Shown here piece after piece: positions 31,950 to 43,922 of a stretch of DNA of 64,000 bases (position 1 is its first letter; every line of letters starts with the position of its first letter). The notes under the pieces were generated by a model. That model made no database searches. It worked only from the letters and a program-made list of their open reading frames with translations, and was not told the origin of the DNA. Source of the DNA: Bradyrhizobium sp. RP6 (GTDB taxonomy: Bacteria; Pseudomonadota; Alphaproteobacteria; Rhizobiales; Xanthobacteraceae); assembly GCF_003837805.1 (NCBI RefSeq), contig NZ_RQIT01000009.1:1-64000 (forward strand). Reading direction: 5' to 3'. The position numbers and the translations under genes were made by a program.

Positions 31950-32026
31950 CGGGGTATAGCGCAGCCTGGTAGCGCGGCAGTTTTGGGTACTGCAGGTCGT
32001 TGGTTCGAATCCAGCTGCCCCGACCA
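31950..32026 (+). tRNA. tRNA-Pro (anticodon TGG)
   Basis: CGGGGTA / TGCCCCG acceptor stem, D arm GCGCAGCCTGGTAGCGC, anticodon arm GCAGT-TTTGGGT-ACTGC, T arm GGTTCGAATCC, discriminator A and encoded CCA. 77 nt. Confidence 0.95.
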
Positions 32027-32081
32027 GTCCCGAGAAGGCCCCCAGGGTCGTGGGATCGCAGAGCTGCGACCCCACCTCCGC

Positions 32082-32243
32082 TCAGAACAGCAGCCAGTCA
32101 ACAAGCCGCCAGGCGCCCCAGGCGAGGGCGCAGATCCAGCCCAGCATTGCAATCCCGGCCACGCCAAGTCCGCAGAGCGGCAGCAGAGAGCTTCCGGTCT
32201 CTGGGACGTCGGATAGTTTCTCGGTCGTATCGATCTGGCTCAC
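32082..32243 (-). CDS. Small membrane protein, 53 aa
   Basis: GTG-32243 follows GGGGGAG closely; a longer frame to 32294 exists. A polar N terminus (SQIDTTEKLSDVPETGSS) leads into about 30 hydrophobic, Trp-rich residues (LGWICALAWGAWRLVDWLLF), one or two membrane passes. Function unknown. Confidence 0.5.
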   Translation of the reverse strand: MSQIDTTEKLSDVPETGSSLLPLCGLGVAGIAMLGWICALAWGAWRLVDWLLF

Positions 32244-33068
32244 TGCTCCCCCTCGGCCATGCGGCCTGCTCCTCATTGGTCTCCGCTCGCTCACGGAAAT
32301 TCACCGGCCGCGCTGCTGCTCACACGGACGTGAGACGAGATGACTGGCGTCCATGGCGGGGGCGCGCGCTGATCGTTGACATTCACGGACGCCTCGCGAT
32401 CGCTGGGAAAAACCTGCAACGCGCGGCGCTGCGTTTGGTTGCCCGGCCGAGCCCCTAAAACGTCTTCCGGGCTTCCAGCCCCAGCGCCACGTCCCAGTCG
32501 GCTTGGTGGCCGAAGCAGGGCAGGCGGCATATTGCGGGTGAGCCGTTTGCGCGAGGTCTGTCCCAGCCCTTTGAAGCCTTGGCGCTCATAGCCTGCGCCA
32601 CACGACTTCTGCGCGATTTTTGAAGGCGTTGATGAGGGCCGCGTGGCGCAGAATTGCCAAAGATTCATCGAACCTTTGGCTGTTGCCACAGACATATGTG
32701 TGTTGGGGATTTCAGCGCCCAATGCCTAACGGACGCCGCCAAGCGATGATATTCCGCTTGCGCGGCGTTGCGCTTTTCGGCCGGGCTGGTCAGTTCTGGA
32801 AAAAACCACCGAGCGCCTAACACGGCATTCGTTCTCAATCATGAGCCTTCCGGAAAACCCGGCCGCGGCTTTCAAACGATCGTGCCGCTCCATCCCAAGT
32901 AAGGTTGATCGGTTAGGTTAAAGGCGAGCGGTTGTTGCGCCCGCTTGGGTGGCTGTGATCAGGTCGGTCCCGGCTCGCGATGCGCTGCCTTCAATTCCGA
33001 GCGACCACAGGTCACGGTTCGTCGCGGCGTGCCTACCAGTTGAGTTCTGCGCCAGCGAGTTCTGCCAC
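32244..33068. other. 825-base stretch without a supported gene
   Basis: Several frames are open but lack ribosome sites and protein character. About 32836-32890 looks like a diverged copy of the double-palindrome repeat (CATGA, CGGAAAACC, GATCGTGC). GCGCCACAC near 32596 pairs with GCGTGGCGC near 32642. Confidence 0.45.
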
Positions 33069-33263
33069 ATGTCTTTTGATCGCAACCTCAAGACCGTTGT
33101 TCCGCAGTCGAGCTGGACGCACATCTGGCACCTCTGGACAGTGATCATGCCGCGCCGCTCCATCAATGGGCAGTTCGTGGTCGGCAAGGTCTGGCGCCGC
33201 TACGACGGTCGGAACTGGATCTACAAGAAATTCACCGAGTTCGACGGCGAAGAGGCGGCCTGA
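33069..33263 (+). CDS. Hypothetical protein, 64 aa
   Basis: ATG-33069 is chosen (MSFDRNLKTVVPQSSWTHIW); the upstream extension has poor character. Basic, Trp/Arg-rich beta-type sequence (VVGKVWRRYDGRNWIYKKFT) with an acidic end. Function unknown. Confidence 0.5.
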   Translation: MSFDRNLKTVVPQSSWTHIWHLWTVIMPRRSINGQFVVGKVWRRYDGRNWIYKKFTEFDGEEAA

Positions 33264-33336
33264 AGCGCGGTGAGATCGTGATGAACCATCATCGCACCAT
33301 CATCGCGCCTTGCGTTATCGTCGAGGTCGTACGGTC

Positions 33337-33762
33337 CTAACCCGAGTGCCGCTCGCCTATTGCTGATCCCGGCGTTTGCACGCGCGGCAGCGGCATCTTG
33401 AAGTGGCGCTTCGCGTAGGCGACGATCTCGGCGTCCGAGGGATGATCGGCCGCCTCCACCGCGACAATCCGCGTGGCCAGATCAGGGGCGCTCGCGTGAA
33501 TGTGGCCGGCAAGCTCCGTCTTCGCGCTCGCCGGACCGATGATGAGGATCTCGCCGGCATCGGCGATGGCTTTGGTCACCTCGGTGTAAAATGCCTTGTC
33601 GGGGGCAGCATGGCCGCTGCCGATCACATTGGCCTTGTGATGAAGATGACGAGTCGGCAGTTGCGGATGCAGCGTGACTTCGTCCGAGCCGCTCAGGCCG
33701 AGATGGAAGATCCGAGCCTGTGAATGGTCGATCCATACCACGGCGTGGAAATGAGAGGGCAT
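33337..33762 (-). CDS. eRF1-domain-2-like 'translational machinery' protein
   Basis: 141 residues. HFHAVVWIDHSQARIFHL, HLHHKANVIGSGHAAPDKAF, ILIIGPASAKTELAGHI and AVEAADHPSDAEIVAYAKRH match small bacterial proteins annotated as translational-machinery proteins, related to the middle domain of archaeal/eukaryal release factor 1. A ribosome-associated stress role is family-level inference. A FixK-type box 92 nt upstream suggests low-oxygen control. Confidence 0.68.
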   Translation of the reverse strand: MPSHFHAVVWIDHSQARIFHLGLSGSDEVTLHPQLPTRHLHHKANVIGSGHAAPDKAFYTEVTKAIADAGEILIIGPASAKTELAGHIHASAPDLATRIVAVEAADHPSDAEIVAYAKRHFKMPLPRVQTPGSAIGERHSG

Positions 33763-33853
33763 GTGTTTGGGCCTTGTGCCAGAGGAGGTTGCCGACGACG
33801 GAGCGGCGGCTCAGGTCGTGGCAACACTATGCGGGCCGGCGCCGCCGCCTCTG

Positions 33854-33867
33854 TTGACTCATGTCAA
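33854..33867 (-). promoter_or_regulatory. FixK/FNR-type box upstream of the eRF1-like gene
   Basis: TTGACTCATGTCAA fits TTGAY-N4-RTCAA; its centre is 98 nt before the ATG at 33762, giving a predicted start site near 33819. Confidence 0.6.
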
Positions 33868-33926
33868 TGCGATCTTCGGCTCGGAATGCGGCAAGCGGAC
33901 GTCGCGCTCCGAAGGGCGTCTCCGGC

Positions 33927-35093
33927 TCAGGCCGCCGCTGCCGCCGGCTTGGGCGGTGGCGGCTTCAGCGGCTTGTCCTGCTTCTTCGACCACGAGATGT
34001 AGTAGGCGACCGTCGTCATGATCGCGATGCCGGCGACACTGACGAAGATCTGCGCAAGCAGCGAGCCCGAGCTCATCGACAGTTCGAAATGGCCGACGAA
34101 GGACAGGAACACGCCGACGCAGAACACGGCGAGCGACTGCTGGCCGCAGACGATCAGGGGATCGAACACCCTCCACTCCAGCCCAGGCCACTCCTTCGGC
34201 ACGAAGCGGATCACCAGGATCACGATCACCACGAAATGGAGGAAGCGGTACGGCGCAAGGTTGGTCTTGTCATTGGGGTTGAAGGCCGAGAACAGCCATT
34301 CCGGGAACATGCCGCCGAAGGTGGGGAAGCGGCCGGCCATGGTCATAACCAGCGCGAACAGGAGATATCCGAGGCATACCCACAGGGTGATCGGCGAATT
34401 GATCAGCGTCATCGAGCGCCGAGCCCCGCCCATCGCGCACCAGGCGCCGAACACGAACAGCACCTGCCAGCAATACGGATTGAAGTACCACTGGCCGGCC
34501 GGATAGGCCGTCAGGTTCAGGCCGTAATGGCGCGCGGCGAGCCACAGCACGATCGACAGCGCCATCGTCAAATCGGGCTTGCGCAACATGAACCACAGCA
34601 CCGGCGGAAACAGGCCCATCAGCACGATGTACAGCGGCAGCACGTCGAGATTGAGCGGCTTGAAGCGCAGGAACAGGCCCTGGCGCAGCGTCTCGGTCGC
34701 GTTGTCGACGAGGCCGGCGACGTTGAACTCGTTGATCATCTCGGAATCGCCGAAGCGCAGCGCCAGATAGCTGATCGAGGCGATGTAGATCACGAACAGG
34801 ATGATGTGGGCGACATACAGCTGCCAGACCCGCTTGGTCAGCCGCGTGGCGCCGACGATGAAACCGCGCTCCAGCATCATCCGCGCATAGACGAAGGAGG
34901 CGGTATAGCCGGAGATGAAGACGAACAGGTCGGCCGCGTCGGAAAAGCCGTAATTGCGGGTCGTGATCCAGTTCACGACGTTGTCGGGGATATGGTCGAG
35001 AAAGATCGCCCAGTTCGCGACACCGCGAAACAGGTCGAGCCGGAGATCGCGGCCCTTGTCGGGAAGCGTTGCACTGATGTTCAGGAAGGCCAT
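33927..35093 (-). CDS. opgC: OpgC-family membrane acyltransferase (periplasmic glucan succinylation)
   Basis: 388 residues, about ten membrane helices. DLRLDLFRGVANWAIFLDHI is the OpgC/acyltransferase-3 signature with conserved Arg and the catalytic-type His. SDAADLFVFISGYTASFVYA and LFPPVLWFMLRKPD follow, and the tail is Pro/Lys/Ala-rich. OpgC adds succinyl groups to osmoregulated periplasmic glucans. Rhizobial homologues modify cyclic beta-glucans. The specific donor and substrate here are inferred from the family. Confidence 0.85.
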   Translation of the reverse strand: MAFLNISATLPDKGRDLRLDLFRGVANWAIFLDHIPDNVVNWITTRNYGFSDAADLFVFISGYTASFVYARMMLERGFIVGATRLTKRVWQLYVAHIILFVIYIASISYLALRFGDSEMINEFNVAGLVDNATETLRQGLFLRFKPLNLDVLPLYIVLMGLFPPVLWFMLRKPDLTMALSIVLWLAARHYGLNLTAYPAGQWYFNPYCWQVLFVFGAWCAMGGARRSMTLINSPITLWVCLGYLLFALVMTMAGRFPTFGGMFPEWLFSAFNPNDKTNLAPYRFLHFVVIVILVIRFVPKEWPGLEWRVFDPLIVCGQQSLAVFCVGVFLSFVGHFELSMSSGSLLAQIFVSVAGIAIMTTVAYYISWSKKQDKPLKPPPPKPAAAAA

Positions 35094-35341
35094 GCGACGG
35101 GAGCTCTCGAAGAGATCGGATAGGCTGATGCGGCAGTGCCGCCGGGCGGGATCCCGGCGCGGAAGGCGGGTACGGAATTGTCACGGTGCAGCATAATGAC
35201 TATACCGTTGGCGAGGGGGCCGGGGGCCGGAATCACCGATCAAGTCCCGATCGGTTTCTCTATACTATCCCCGAGGTTTCCACCAACTGCCACCGTGACG
35301 CATCGAAATCGAACGAAAAGACGAAGAGGCCCGGACCAGCC

Positions 35342-35647
35342 ATGACCGCACGCATTTTCAAGCCTGCCAAGAACGCGATGCAATCCGGCCGGTCCAAGAC
35401 CAAGGAATGGCAGCTCGACTACGAGCCGGAGCAGCCGCGCTCGGTCGAGCCGCTGATGGGCTGGACCTCCTCCGGCGACATGAAGCAGCAGATCACGCTG
35501 CATTTCCACAGCAAGGAAGAGGCGGTCGCCTATTGCGAGCGCAAGGGCATCGCCTACCAGGTCATCGAGCCGCAGGAATCGATTCGCCGGCCGGTCGCCT
35601 ATGCGGATAATTTCTCGTTCCGCCGCGGCGAGCCCTGGACGCATTGA
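35342..35647 (+). CDS. ETC complex I subunit, NDUFS4-like
   Basis: 101 residues from ATG-35342. MTARIFKPAKNAMQSGRSKT, WQLDYEPEQPRSVEPLMGWT and VAYADNFSFRRGEPWTH match the short alphaproteobacterial homologue of mitochondrial NDUFS4 (18-kDa Fe-S accessory subunit). It is soluble and would sit at the peripheral arm of NADH dehydrogenase. It is remote from the nuo operon, as is usual for this accessory subunit. Confidence 0.85.
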   Translation: MTARIFKPAKNAMQSGRSKTKEWQLDYEPEQPRSVEPLMGWTSSGDMKQQITLHFHSKEEAVAYCERKGIAYQVIEPQESIRRPVAYADNFSFRRGEPWTH

Positions 35648-35721
35648 GTCTCGGCAAGCTCTATCGGCACGTCGTGCCCGGACTTGTCCCGGGCATCCAC
35701 GTTTTCGCCGCATGAGCTCGG

Positions 35722-35845
35722 CCTGCATGGCTCGAGACGCCCGCCTTGGCGGGCTCCTCACCATGAGGTCTGATATCGTGCCGCGAAGCGTTACCTCATC
35801 CTGAGGGCCCGCCGGAGGCGGGCGTCTCGAAGGATGGGCCGCAGG
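35722..35845. repeat. Long intergenic inverted repeat
   Basis: Arms CTCGAGACGCCCGCC and GGCGGGCGTCTCGAAG plus inner CTCACCATGAGG and CCTCATCCTGAGG segments form a 124-base cruciform-type repeat. This class is very common in bradyrhizobial intergenic DNA. It lies 109 nt before the Lrp gene start. Confidence 0.75.
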
Positions 35846-35953
35846 CAAGCTTCGCGCCACGCTTTTCCAGCCTGGGGGACGGTTAAGGTGGTTGGCACCA
35901 ATTCCGCCACATGCTTCGCTGCCTCGCATGATGGGCTCATGGCGAGGTGGGGT

Positions 35954-36448
35954 ATGGCGGGGCGTGACCAGCTCGACGGCGTTGATCTGAAGATACTGTC
36001 CGAGCTGCAGCAGGACGGGCGGGTGCGCAACAACGAGCTGGCGCTGCGCGTCGGCGTGTCCGCGCCCAACTGCCTGCGGCGGCTGAAATCGCTGTTCAGC
36101 CGCGGCGTGATCCGGGCGGTGCGCGCCGTCATCGACGAGCGGCGGCTCGGCTTTGAAGTGGTGTCGTTCGTCTCGATCCAGCTCGGCAGCCAGGCCCAGC
36201 CGGTGCTGGAGGCGTTCGAGAGCTCGATATCAGCGATTCCGCGCATCCAGCAGTGCTGGCGGATTTCGGGCGACACCGACTATTTGCTGAAATGCGTGGC
36301 GCCGAGCGTCGAGAGCATGCGCCAGCAGCTCCTGCATTTCGCGGCGATGCCTGATGTGAAGAACGTCCGCAGCTTCCCCGTGCTCGGTGTCGCCAAGGAT
36401 GTCCCGCTGCCGTTGCAGGAGGTCTCCGTGGCGGCGCCGGCAGGATAG
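35954..36448 (+). CDS. Lrp/AsnC-family transcriptional regulator
   Basis: 164 residues from ATG-35954, with GAGG six nt upstream. LDGVDLKILSELQQDGRVRN and LRVGVSAPNCLRRLKSLFSR are the winged-helix HTH; EVVSFVSIQLG onwards is the RAM (ligand-binding) domain with SGDTDYLLKC. The regulated genes are not evident; amino-acid sensing is the family norm. Confidence 0.85.
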   Translation: MAGRDQLDGVDLKILSELQQDGRVRNNELALRVGVSAPNCLRRLKSLFSRGVIRAVRAVIDERRLGFEVVSFVSIQLGSQAQPVLEAFESSISAIPRIQQCWRISGDTDYLLKCVAPSVESMRQQLLHFAAMPDVKNVRSFPVLGVAKDVPLPLQEVSVAAPAG

Positions 36449-36667
36449 GATCGGAACTGCTCCCGTGCAGCCAAATAAGAATTTCACGCAGTCCGAATTC
36501 AATACATGAGTCATTCACCTAACTATGACATGTGATTTGCGAAGCCCTGCAATGCACTGAGCCGTGATTGCCGGTTCCGCGGCGCCGCCTAAATGCGAAG
36601 TGCGAACCCTCCGCGTGTTGGCATGCCGAGGCCTCTTTTGTGAGACCCTGAAGCAGGAAAAGACACC

Positions 36668-36964
36668 ATGACATCGAATTCGAAGACGTTCGTCGCATCC
36701 GCTGCGACGCTGTTTGCATCCGCGTTTCTCATGATGACCGCACCGGCTGCCAAGGCCGATGACTTCTGCATCACCAACGGCGCGCAGGCCGCTCACGGCT
36801 GCGGCTATCCGACGATGGAGGCCTGCCGCCAGGCCGCCGGCGGCATCGGCGGCACCTGCTCGCAGAGCGGCGGTGCGAAGACCTCGAATGACGCGTTCGC
36901 CCAGCAGCCGAAGCAGACTCACTCGCGCAAGCTCCGGCCGGGTGGCCAGACCAACTCGAACTGA
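36668..36964 (+). CDS. DUF3551-like small secreted protein
   Basis: 98 residues with a signal peptide ending near AAKA. The mature part has four Cys in the DUF3551 layout: FCITNGAQAAHGCGYPTMEA, CRQAAGGIGGTC. A Gln/Ser/Lys tail follows. DUF3551 proteins are specific to Bradyrhizobium and relatives; role unknown. AGGAAAAG precedes the ATG. Confidence 0.72.
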   Translation: MTSNSKTFVASAATLFASAFLMMTAPAAKADDFCITNGAQAAHGCGYPTMEACRQAAGGIGGTCSQSGGAKTSNDAFAQQPKQTHSRKLRPGGQTNSN

Positions 36965-37057
36965 CGCTGCAATCGAGACCGGTTCAGAGATGTTACGGCC
37001 TCCGAGATCCATCTCGGGGGCCGCAATTCATGATGACCACGCAGCGGACGCGCTCGC

Positions 37058-38086
37058 TCACCGGTACCGGCCGCGAAACTCGCGCGGGGAGGCCCCTGTC
37101 CAGCTGCGGAAGGCGCGCGAAAAGCTCTTCTCGTTGCGGAAGCCGGCGATCTCCGCGATGCGCTTGATCGGGGTGCGGCCGCGCATCAGCTCCTGCTTGG
37201 CGAGCTCGAATTTTGCCTCTTCCTTGAGATCGCGTAGCGAGGTGGCCTCCTCGCGCAGGCGGCGGTGCATGGTGCGGGTGGACAGCGCCAACTCGCTCGC
37301 GACGTCCTCGGCGCCGAGAAGGCGGCCGCGCGCATTGCGGAGCACGCGGCGCACGCGCTCGACCAGCAGCCGGTCGCGCCGGTACGGCAGCACGGTCAGC
37401 CGCAACGCGCCCTCGAGCATGTTGTCGAGATCGGCCGCGCTGCGCGTGAGCGGCAGCGAGAGATAGTGCTTGTCGAAGACGATGCCGGCGCGGTCCGCAT
37501 CGAATCGGACGGCCCGGCAGAAGATGGTCGGATAGACCGAAACATGTTCGGGCTGCGGGTAGGGGAATTCAGCTGCACGGAGCGCGATCCGGGAATCGAC
37601 GGCCCAACACGAGAAGCCGAGCACGTAGCGGAACAAGGTGACCAGGCAGAACTCGCGGCAGGGCCCGAGGTCGCGTCGCTCATTGATCGACACGACGGCG
37701 GTCTCTTCGCCAACCTCGAGATCGAGCAGCACATCCTCGGTGACCAGACGGTGGTGCCGGCACCAGCGCTTGAGCGCGACCTCCAGCGTCGGCGCGGTGA
37801 TCGAGGCGCGGCACAGCATGCCATAGGTGCCCCAGGGCAGTCGCCGCGAGAACCAGCCGAGCGCCTCGTCGTCGAGCTCGCGCATGGCATGGCCCGCCAG
37901 CGCCTCGAATTGGGCGGCAGTGACCCGCCCATCCGGAGCGTTCAGAAGCTCCGGCGCGACCTGGCCGCGGCTCAAGGCCTCGGCGGGATCCCGGCCGTAC
38001 CGCTCATAAGCGGCCACCACGCCGCGGACGAAGGCGGCGGGCGTGACGGCGCGGCGCGGAAGGGCCGTGGCGGCTTGAAAAGGCAT
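37058..38086 (-). CDS. AraC-family regulator with arabinose-binding-like N domain
   Basis: 342 residues. The N-terminal two thirds match the ArgR/OruR-type 'Arabinose_bd' domain; the C-terminal AraC HTH pair is complete (LLGAEDVASELALSTRTMHR, IKRIAEIAGFRNEKSFSRAF, RSWTGASPREFRGRY). It is divergent from the isovaleryl-CoA dehydrogenase operon with a 110-nt gap, so it probably controls that operon in response to a leucine- or isovalerate-derived signal. Confidence 0.85.
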   Translation of the reverse strand: MPFQAATALPRRAVTPAAFVRGVVAAYERYGRDPAEALSRGQVAPELLNAPDGRVTAAQFEALAGHAMRELDDEALGWFSRRLPWGTYGMLCRASITAPTLEVALKRWCRHHRLVTEDVLLDLEVGEETAVVSINERRDLGPCREFCLVTLFRYVLGFSCWAVDSRIALRAAEFPYPQPEHVSVYPTIFCRAVRFDADRAGIVFDKHYLSLPLTRSAADLDNMLEGALRLTVLPYRRDRLLVERVRRVLRNARGRLLGAEDVASELALSTRTMHRRLREEATSLRDLKEEAKFELAKQELMRGRTPIKRIAEIAGFRNEKSFSRAFRSWTGASPREFRGRYR

Positions 38087-38196
38087 CGGATCTCCTCAGG
38101 AAATCCTCGCGAAGTTTGGCGGAAAATGCAACCTTTTCGACTGCAAGAAGGCCGGGACCGGGCTAGGTTCGGAGCCCAAAATAGGGAGGAATCGCC

Positions 38197-39369
38197 GTGA
38201 ACATCCCGAGTATCGATTTCGATCTGGGCGAAGACATCGGCATGCTGCGCGACACGCTTCGCGCCTTCGTCGAGGCAGAGATCACCCCGCGTGCGGCCGA
38301 TATCGAGGAGGCCAATCTGTTCCCGGCGGACCTGTGGAAGCGCTTCGGCGATCTCGGCCTGCTCGGCATGACCGCGCCGGAGCAATATGGCGGCTCCAAC
38401 ATGGGCTATCTCGCCCACATCGTCGCGATGGAAGAGATTTCGCGCGGCTCCGCGGCCGTGGGGCTGTCCTATGGCGCCCATTCCAACCTCTGCGTCAACC
38501 AGATCCGCCGCAACGGCAACGACGCGCAGCGGCAGCGCTATCTGCCAAAGCTGATTTCCGGCGAGCATGTCGGCGCGCTCGCGATGTCCGAGCCCGGCGC
38601 CGGATCCGACGTCGTCTCGATGAAGCTGCGCGCCGACAAGCGCGGCGACCGTTACGTGCTCAACGGCTCCAAGATGTGGATCACCAATGGCGGCGATGCC
38701 GATGTGCTGGTCGTCTACGCCAAGACCGATCCGGACGCCGGCCCGCGCGGCATGACGGCCTTCCTGATCGAGAAGGGTTTCAAGGGCTTCACCCACGGCC
38801 AGCATCTCGACAAGCTGGGCATGCGCGGCTCCAACACCTATCCCTTGTTCTTCGACGAGTGCGAGGTGCCGGAGGAGAACGTGCTCGGCAAGGTGGGCGA
38901 GGGCGTCAAGGTGCTGATGTCCGGCCTCGATTATGAGCGCGCGGTGCTCTCGGGCGGTCCGCTCGGGATCATGGCGGCCTGCATGGACGCCGTCGTGCCC
39001 TACATGCACGAGCGCAAGCAGTTCGGGCAGCCGATCGGCGATTTCCAGCTGATGCAGGGCAAGCTCGCCGACATGTATTCGACCTGGCAGGCCACGCGTG
39101 CCTATGTCTATGCGGTGGGGCGCGCCTGTGATCGCGCCGATCATGCGCGCAGCTTACGCAAGGACGCCGCCGCGGCGATCCTTTATTCCGCGGAGAAGGC
39201 GACGTGGATGGCGGGCGAGGCGATCCAGGCGCTGGGCGGGGTCGGCTACACGTCCGAATTCCCGGTCGGGCGCCTGTGGCGTGATGCAAAGCTCTACGAG
39301 ATCGGGGCCGGCACCTCGGAGGTTCGACGCATGCTGATCGGCCGCGAGCTGATGGCCGAGACGGCTTAA
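38197..39369 (+). CDS. ivd: Isovaleryl-CoA dehydrogenase
   Basis: 390 residues from GTG-38197 with GGGAGGA 7 nt before. Acyl-CoA dehydrogenase fold with [34 protein letters not shown] and the C-terminal [36 protein letters not shown] carries Glu at the position of the catalytic base on helix G, the feature that separates isovaleryl-CoA dehydrogenase from other acyl-CoA dehydrogenases. It oxidises isovaleryl-CoA to 3-methylcrotonyl-CoA with FAD. First gene of the leucine-catabolic operon. Confidence 0.92.
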   Translation: MNIPSIDFDLGEDIGMLRDTLRAFVEAEITPRAADIEEANLFPADLWKRFGDLGLLGMTAPEQYGGSNMGYLAHIVAMEEISRGSAAVGLSYGAHSNLCVNQIRRNGNDAQRQRYLPKLISGEHVGALAMSEPGAGSDVVSMKLRADKRGDRYVLNGSKMWITNGGDADVLVVYAKTDPDAGPRGMTAFLIEKGFKGFTHGQHLDKLGMRGSNTYPLFFDECEVPEENVLGKVGEGVKVLMSGLDYERAVLSGGPLGIMAACMDAVVPYMHERKQFGQPIGDFQLMQGKLADMYSTWQATRAYVYAVGRACDRADHARSLRKDAAAAILYSAEKATWMAGEAIQALGGVGYTSEFPVGRLWRDAKLYEIGAGTSEVRRMLIGRELMAETA

Positions 39370-39392
39370 ACGTTCACCTCATTGGAATCATC

Positions 39393-40997
39393 ATGCCGCT
39401 CCATTCCAGCATCGATCCGTCTTCATCCGACTTTGCGCGCAATTCCGAGGCCATGCGCGGCCTCGTCGCGGACTTGCGCGAAAAGCTCAGCCAGGTCGCC
39501 GGCGGCGGCGGCGAGGTATCGCGCAACCGCCACACCGCGCGCGGCAAGATGCTGGCGCGCCAGCGCGTCGATCTGCTGGTCGATCCCGGCACCTCGTTCC
39601 TGGAGCTGTCGCCGCTGGCAGCCTATGGCCTCTATGGCGGCGACGTGCACTCGGCGAGCGTCATCACGGGGGTCGGGCGCATTTCAGGGCGCGAATGCGT
39701 GATCGTCGCCAATGACGCCACCATCAAGGGCGGCACCTATTATCCGATGACTGTGAAGAAGCATCTGCGGGCGCAGGACGTCGCGCGGCAGAACAATCTG
39801 CCTTGTGTCTACATGGTCGATTCCGGAGGCGCCTTCCTGCCGCTGCAGGACGAGATCTTTCCGGACGAGCGGCACTTCGGCCGGATCTTCTACAATCAGG
39901 CGCAGATGTCCTCCCAAGGCATTCCGCAGATCGCGATCGTGATGGGCTCTTGCACCGCTGGCGGCGCCTATGTCCCCGCGATGTCGGACGAGAGCATCAT
40001 CGTGCGCAACCAGGGCACGATCTTCCTCGGCGGCCCGCCGCTGGTGAAGGCTGCGACCGGCGAGGTCGTGAGCGCCGAGGAACTCGGCGGCGCCGACGTG
40101 CATTCGCGGCAATCCGGCGTGACCGATCATTACGCGCAGAATGATGCTCATGCGATCGGGATCGCCCGGCGCATCATCGGCACGCTGAAGCCATCGGCGC
40201 GGCCGAACCTCAACATGCACAAGCCGCGCGATCCGCTGTTCGCGGCGGAGGAGATTTACGGCGTGGTGCCGGTCGATGGCAGGAAACCGTTCGACGTGCG
40301 CGACATCATCGCCCGCGTCGTCGATGGCTCCGAATTCGACGAGTTCAAGAAGCTCTACGGCACGACGCTGGTCTGCGGCTTCGCCCATATCTGGGGCTAT
40401 CCGGTCGGCATCATCGCCAACAACGGCATTCTCTTCAGTGAAAGCTCGCTGAAGGGCGCGCATTTCATCGAGCTGTGCTGCCAGCGCGGCATTCCCTTGG
40501 TGTTCCTGCAGAACATCACCGGCTTCATGGTCGGCAAGAAGTACGAGGCCGGCGGCATCGCGCGGGACGGCGCCAAGCTGGTGACGGCAGTTGCGACGGC
40601 CTCGGTGCCGAAATTCACCGTCGTGATCGGCGGCTCCTACGGCGCCGGCAATTACGGCATGTGCGGCCGCGCCTACTCGCCGCGTTTCCTCTGGATGTGG
40701 CCGAACGCGCGCATCTCGGTGATGGGCGGCGAGCAGGCCTCGATGGTGCTGAGCCAGGTGCGCCGCGACAATATCGAGGCCAAGGGCGACAGCTGGTCCA
40801 GGGAAGAGGAAGACAAGTTCCGCGAGCCCATTCGCGCGCAATATGAGAGCCAGGGGCACCCCTATTACGCGACCGCGCGGCTCTGGGACGACGGGGTGAT
40901 CGACCCCGCCGACACGCGGCTTGTGCTCGGGCTCGGGCTCTCGGCGGCGTCGAATGCGCCGATCGAGCCGACGAGATTCGGCCTGTTCAGGATGTGA
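39393..40997 (+). CDS. mccB: Methylcrotonyl-CoA carboxylase, carboxyltransferase (beta) subunit
   Basis: 534 residues. Two crotonase-fold halves: [20 protein letters not shown] and [20 protein letters not shown] in the first, [20 protein letters not shown] and [20 protein letters not shown] in the second, with [19 protein letters not shown]. Full length for the family. It transfers the carboxyl group from biotin to 3-methylcrotonyl-CoA, giving 3-methylglutaconyl-CoA. The alpha subunit gene follows after 4 nt. Confidence 0.92.
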   Translation: MPLHSSIDPSSSDFARNSEAMRGLVADLREKLSQVAGGGGEVSRNRHTARGKMLARQRVDLLVDPGTSFLELSPLAAYGLYGGDVHSASVITGVGRISGRECVIVANDATIKGGTYYPMTVKKHLRAQDVARQNNLPCVYMVDSGGAFLPLQDEIFPDERHFGRIFYNQAQMSSQGIPQIAIVMGSCTAGGAYVPAMSDESIIVRNQGTIFLGGPPLVKAATGEVVSAEELGGADVHSRQSGVTDHYAQNDAHAIGIARRIIGTLKPSARPNLNMHKPRDPLFAAEEIYGVVPVDGRKPFDVRDIIARVVDGSEFDEFKKLYGTTLVCGFAHIWGYPVGIIANNGILFSESSLKGAHFIELCCQRGIPLVFLQNITGFMVGKKYEAGGIARDGAKLVTAVATASVPKFTVVIGGSYGAGNYGMCGRAYSPRFLWMWPNARISVMGGEQASMVLSQVRRDNIEAKGDSWSREEEDKFREPIRAQYESQGHPYYATARLWDDGVIDPADTRLVLGLGLSAASNAPIEPTRFGLFRM

Positions 40998-41001
40998 TGC
41001 G

Positions 41002-43005
<2,004 letters not shown>

Positions 43006-43006
43006 C

Positions 43007-43918
43007 ATGAGCGATTCCGTCCGCATCATCGAAATGGGGCCGCGCGACGGTCTCCAGAACGAGAAGACGCCCGTCAGCGTCGAGGCCCGCATCGCCTTCG
43101 TCGAGGCGCTGGTCGCGGCCGGCCTCAAGACGGTCGAGGTCGGCGCCTTCGTGTCGCCGAAGGCGATCCCGCAGATGGCGAGTTCGGATGCCGTTTTGCG
43201 GGGCGTCGCTCATGTGAAGGGCGCCGAATTCCACGTGCTGGTGCCGAACGAGAAAGGCTACGACGCCGCGCGTGCCGCGGGCGCCAAAGTGGTCTCGGTG
43301 TTTGCGGCGGCTTCCGAAGGTTTTTCGCGGGCGAACATCAACTGCACGGTCGCGGAGTCCATCGAGCGGTTCAAGCCGGTGCTGGCGCGCGCGAAGGCCG
43401 ACGGTGTGCCCGTGCGCGGCTATATCTCCTGCGTGCTCGGTTGCCCCTTCGACGGCGAGATCAAGCCGAAGGCGGTGGCTGATCTTGCGCGCACGCTGTT
43501 CGAGCTCGGCTGCTACGAGATATCGCTCGGCGACACCATCGGCGTCGGCACGCCCGACAAGGCGAAGGAGATGTTGCGCGCGGTCAGTGCGAACGTCCCG
43601 CCCGCCAGACTCGCGATGCATTTCCATGACACCTATGGCCAGGCGCTGGCCAACCTCTATGCGGGGATGGAGCAGGGCGTCCGCGTCATTGACGCCGCCG
43701 CGGGCGGCCTCGGCGGCTGTCCTTACGCGCCGGGCGCGACTGGGAACGTCGCGACCGAGGATGTCGTCTACATGCTCGAAGGCATGGGCGTGAAGACGGA
43801 CGTGGATATGGAGAAGCTGCTCGCGGCCACCAACGCGATGAGCGGCGTGCTTGGCAAGCCGCCCGTCAGCCGCGTGGCGTCCGCGCTGAACGCGAAGAAG
43901 AAGCGAGTCGTTTCCTAA
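43007..43918 (+). CDS. Hydroxymethylglutaryl-CoA lyase
   Basis: 303 residues. A TIM-barrel lyase of the HMGL-like family: EMGPRDGLQNEKTPV (metal- and substrate-binding first strand), SCVLGCPFDGE, FHDTYGQALANLYAG with His ligands, and GGLGGCPYAPGATGNVATED with the catalytic Cys. It cleaves HMG-CoA to acetyl-CoA and acetoacetate, ending leucine breakdown. The operon lacks methylglutaconyl-CoA hydratase, which must be supplied from elsewhere. Confidence 0.92.
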   Translation: MSDSVRIIEMGPRDGLQNEKTPVSVEARIAFVEALVAAGLKTVEVGAFVSPKAIPQMASSDAVLRGVAHVKGAEFHVLVPNEKGYDAARAAGAKVVSVFAAASEGFSRANINCTVAESIERFKPVLARAKADGVPVRGYISCVLGCPFDGEIKPKAVADLARTLFELGCYEISLGDTIGVGTPDKAKEMLRAVSANVPPARLAMHFHDTYGQALANLYAGMEQGVRVIDAAAGGLGGCPYAPGATGNVATEDVVYMLEGMGVKTDVDMEKLLAATNAMSGVLGKPPVSRVASALNAKKKRVVS

Positions 43919-43922
43919 TTTT

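Noticed and set aside
29592-32075. 827-codon frame on the minus strand
   Set aside because: It lies antisense to the sirtuin, double cold-shock, DUF192 and tRNA-Pro genes, which have clear motifs. The translation is Arg/Ala/His-rich without domains, a high-GC shadow.
33861-35123. 420-codon frame on the plus strand
   Set aside because: Antisense shadow of opgC; same His/Asp/Arg-rich composition and no motif.
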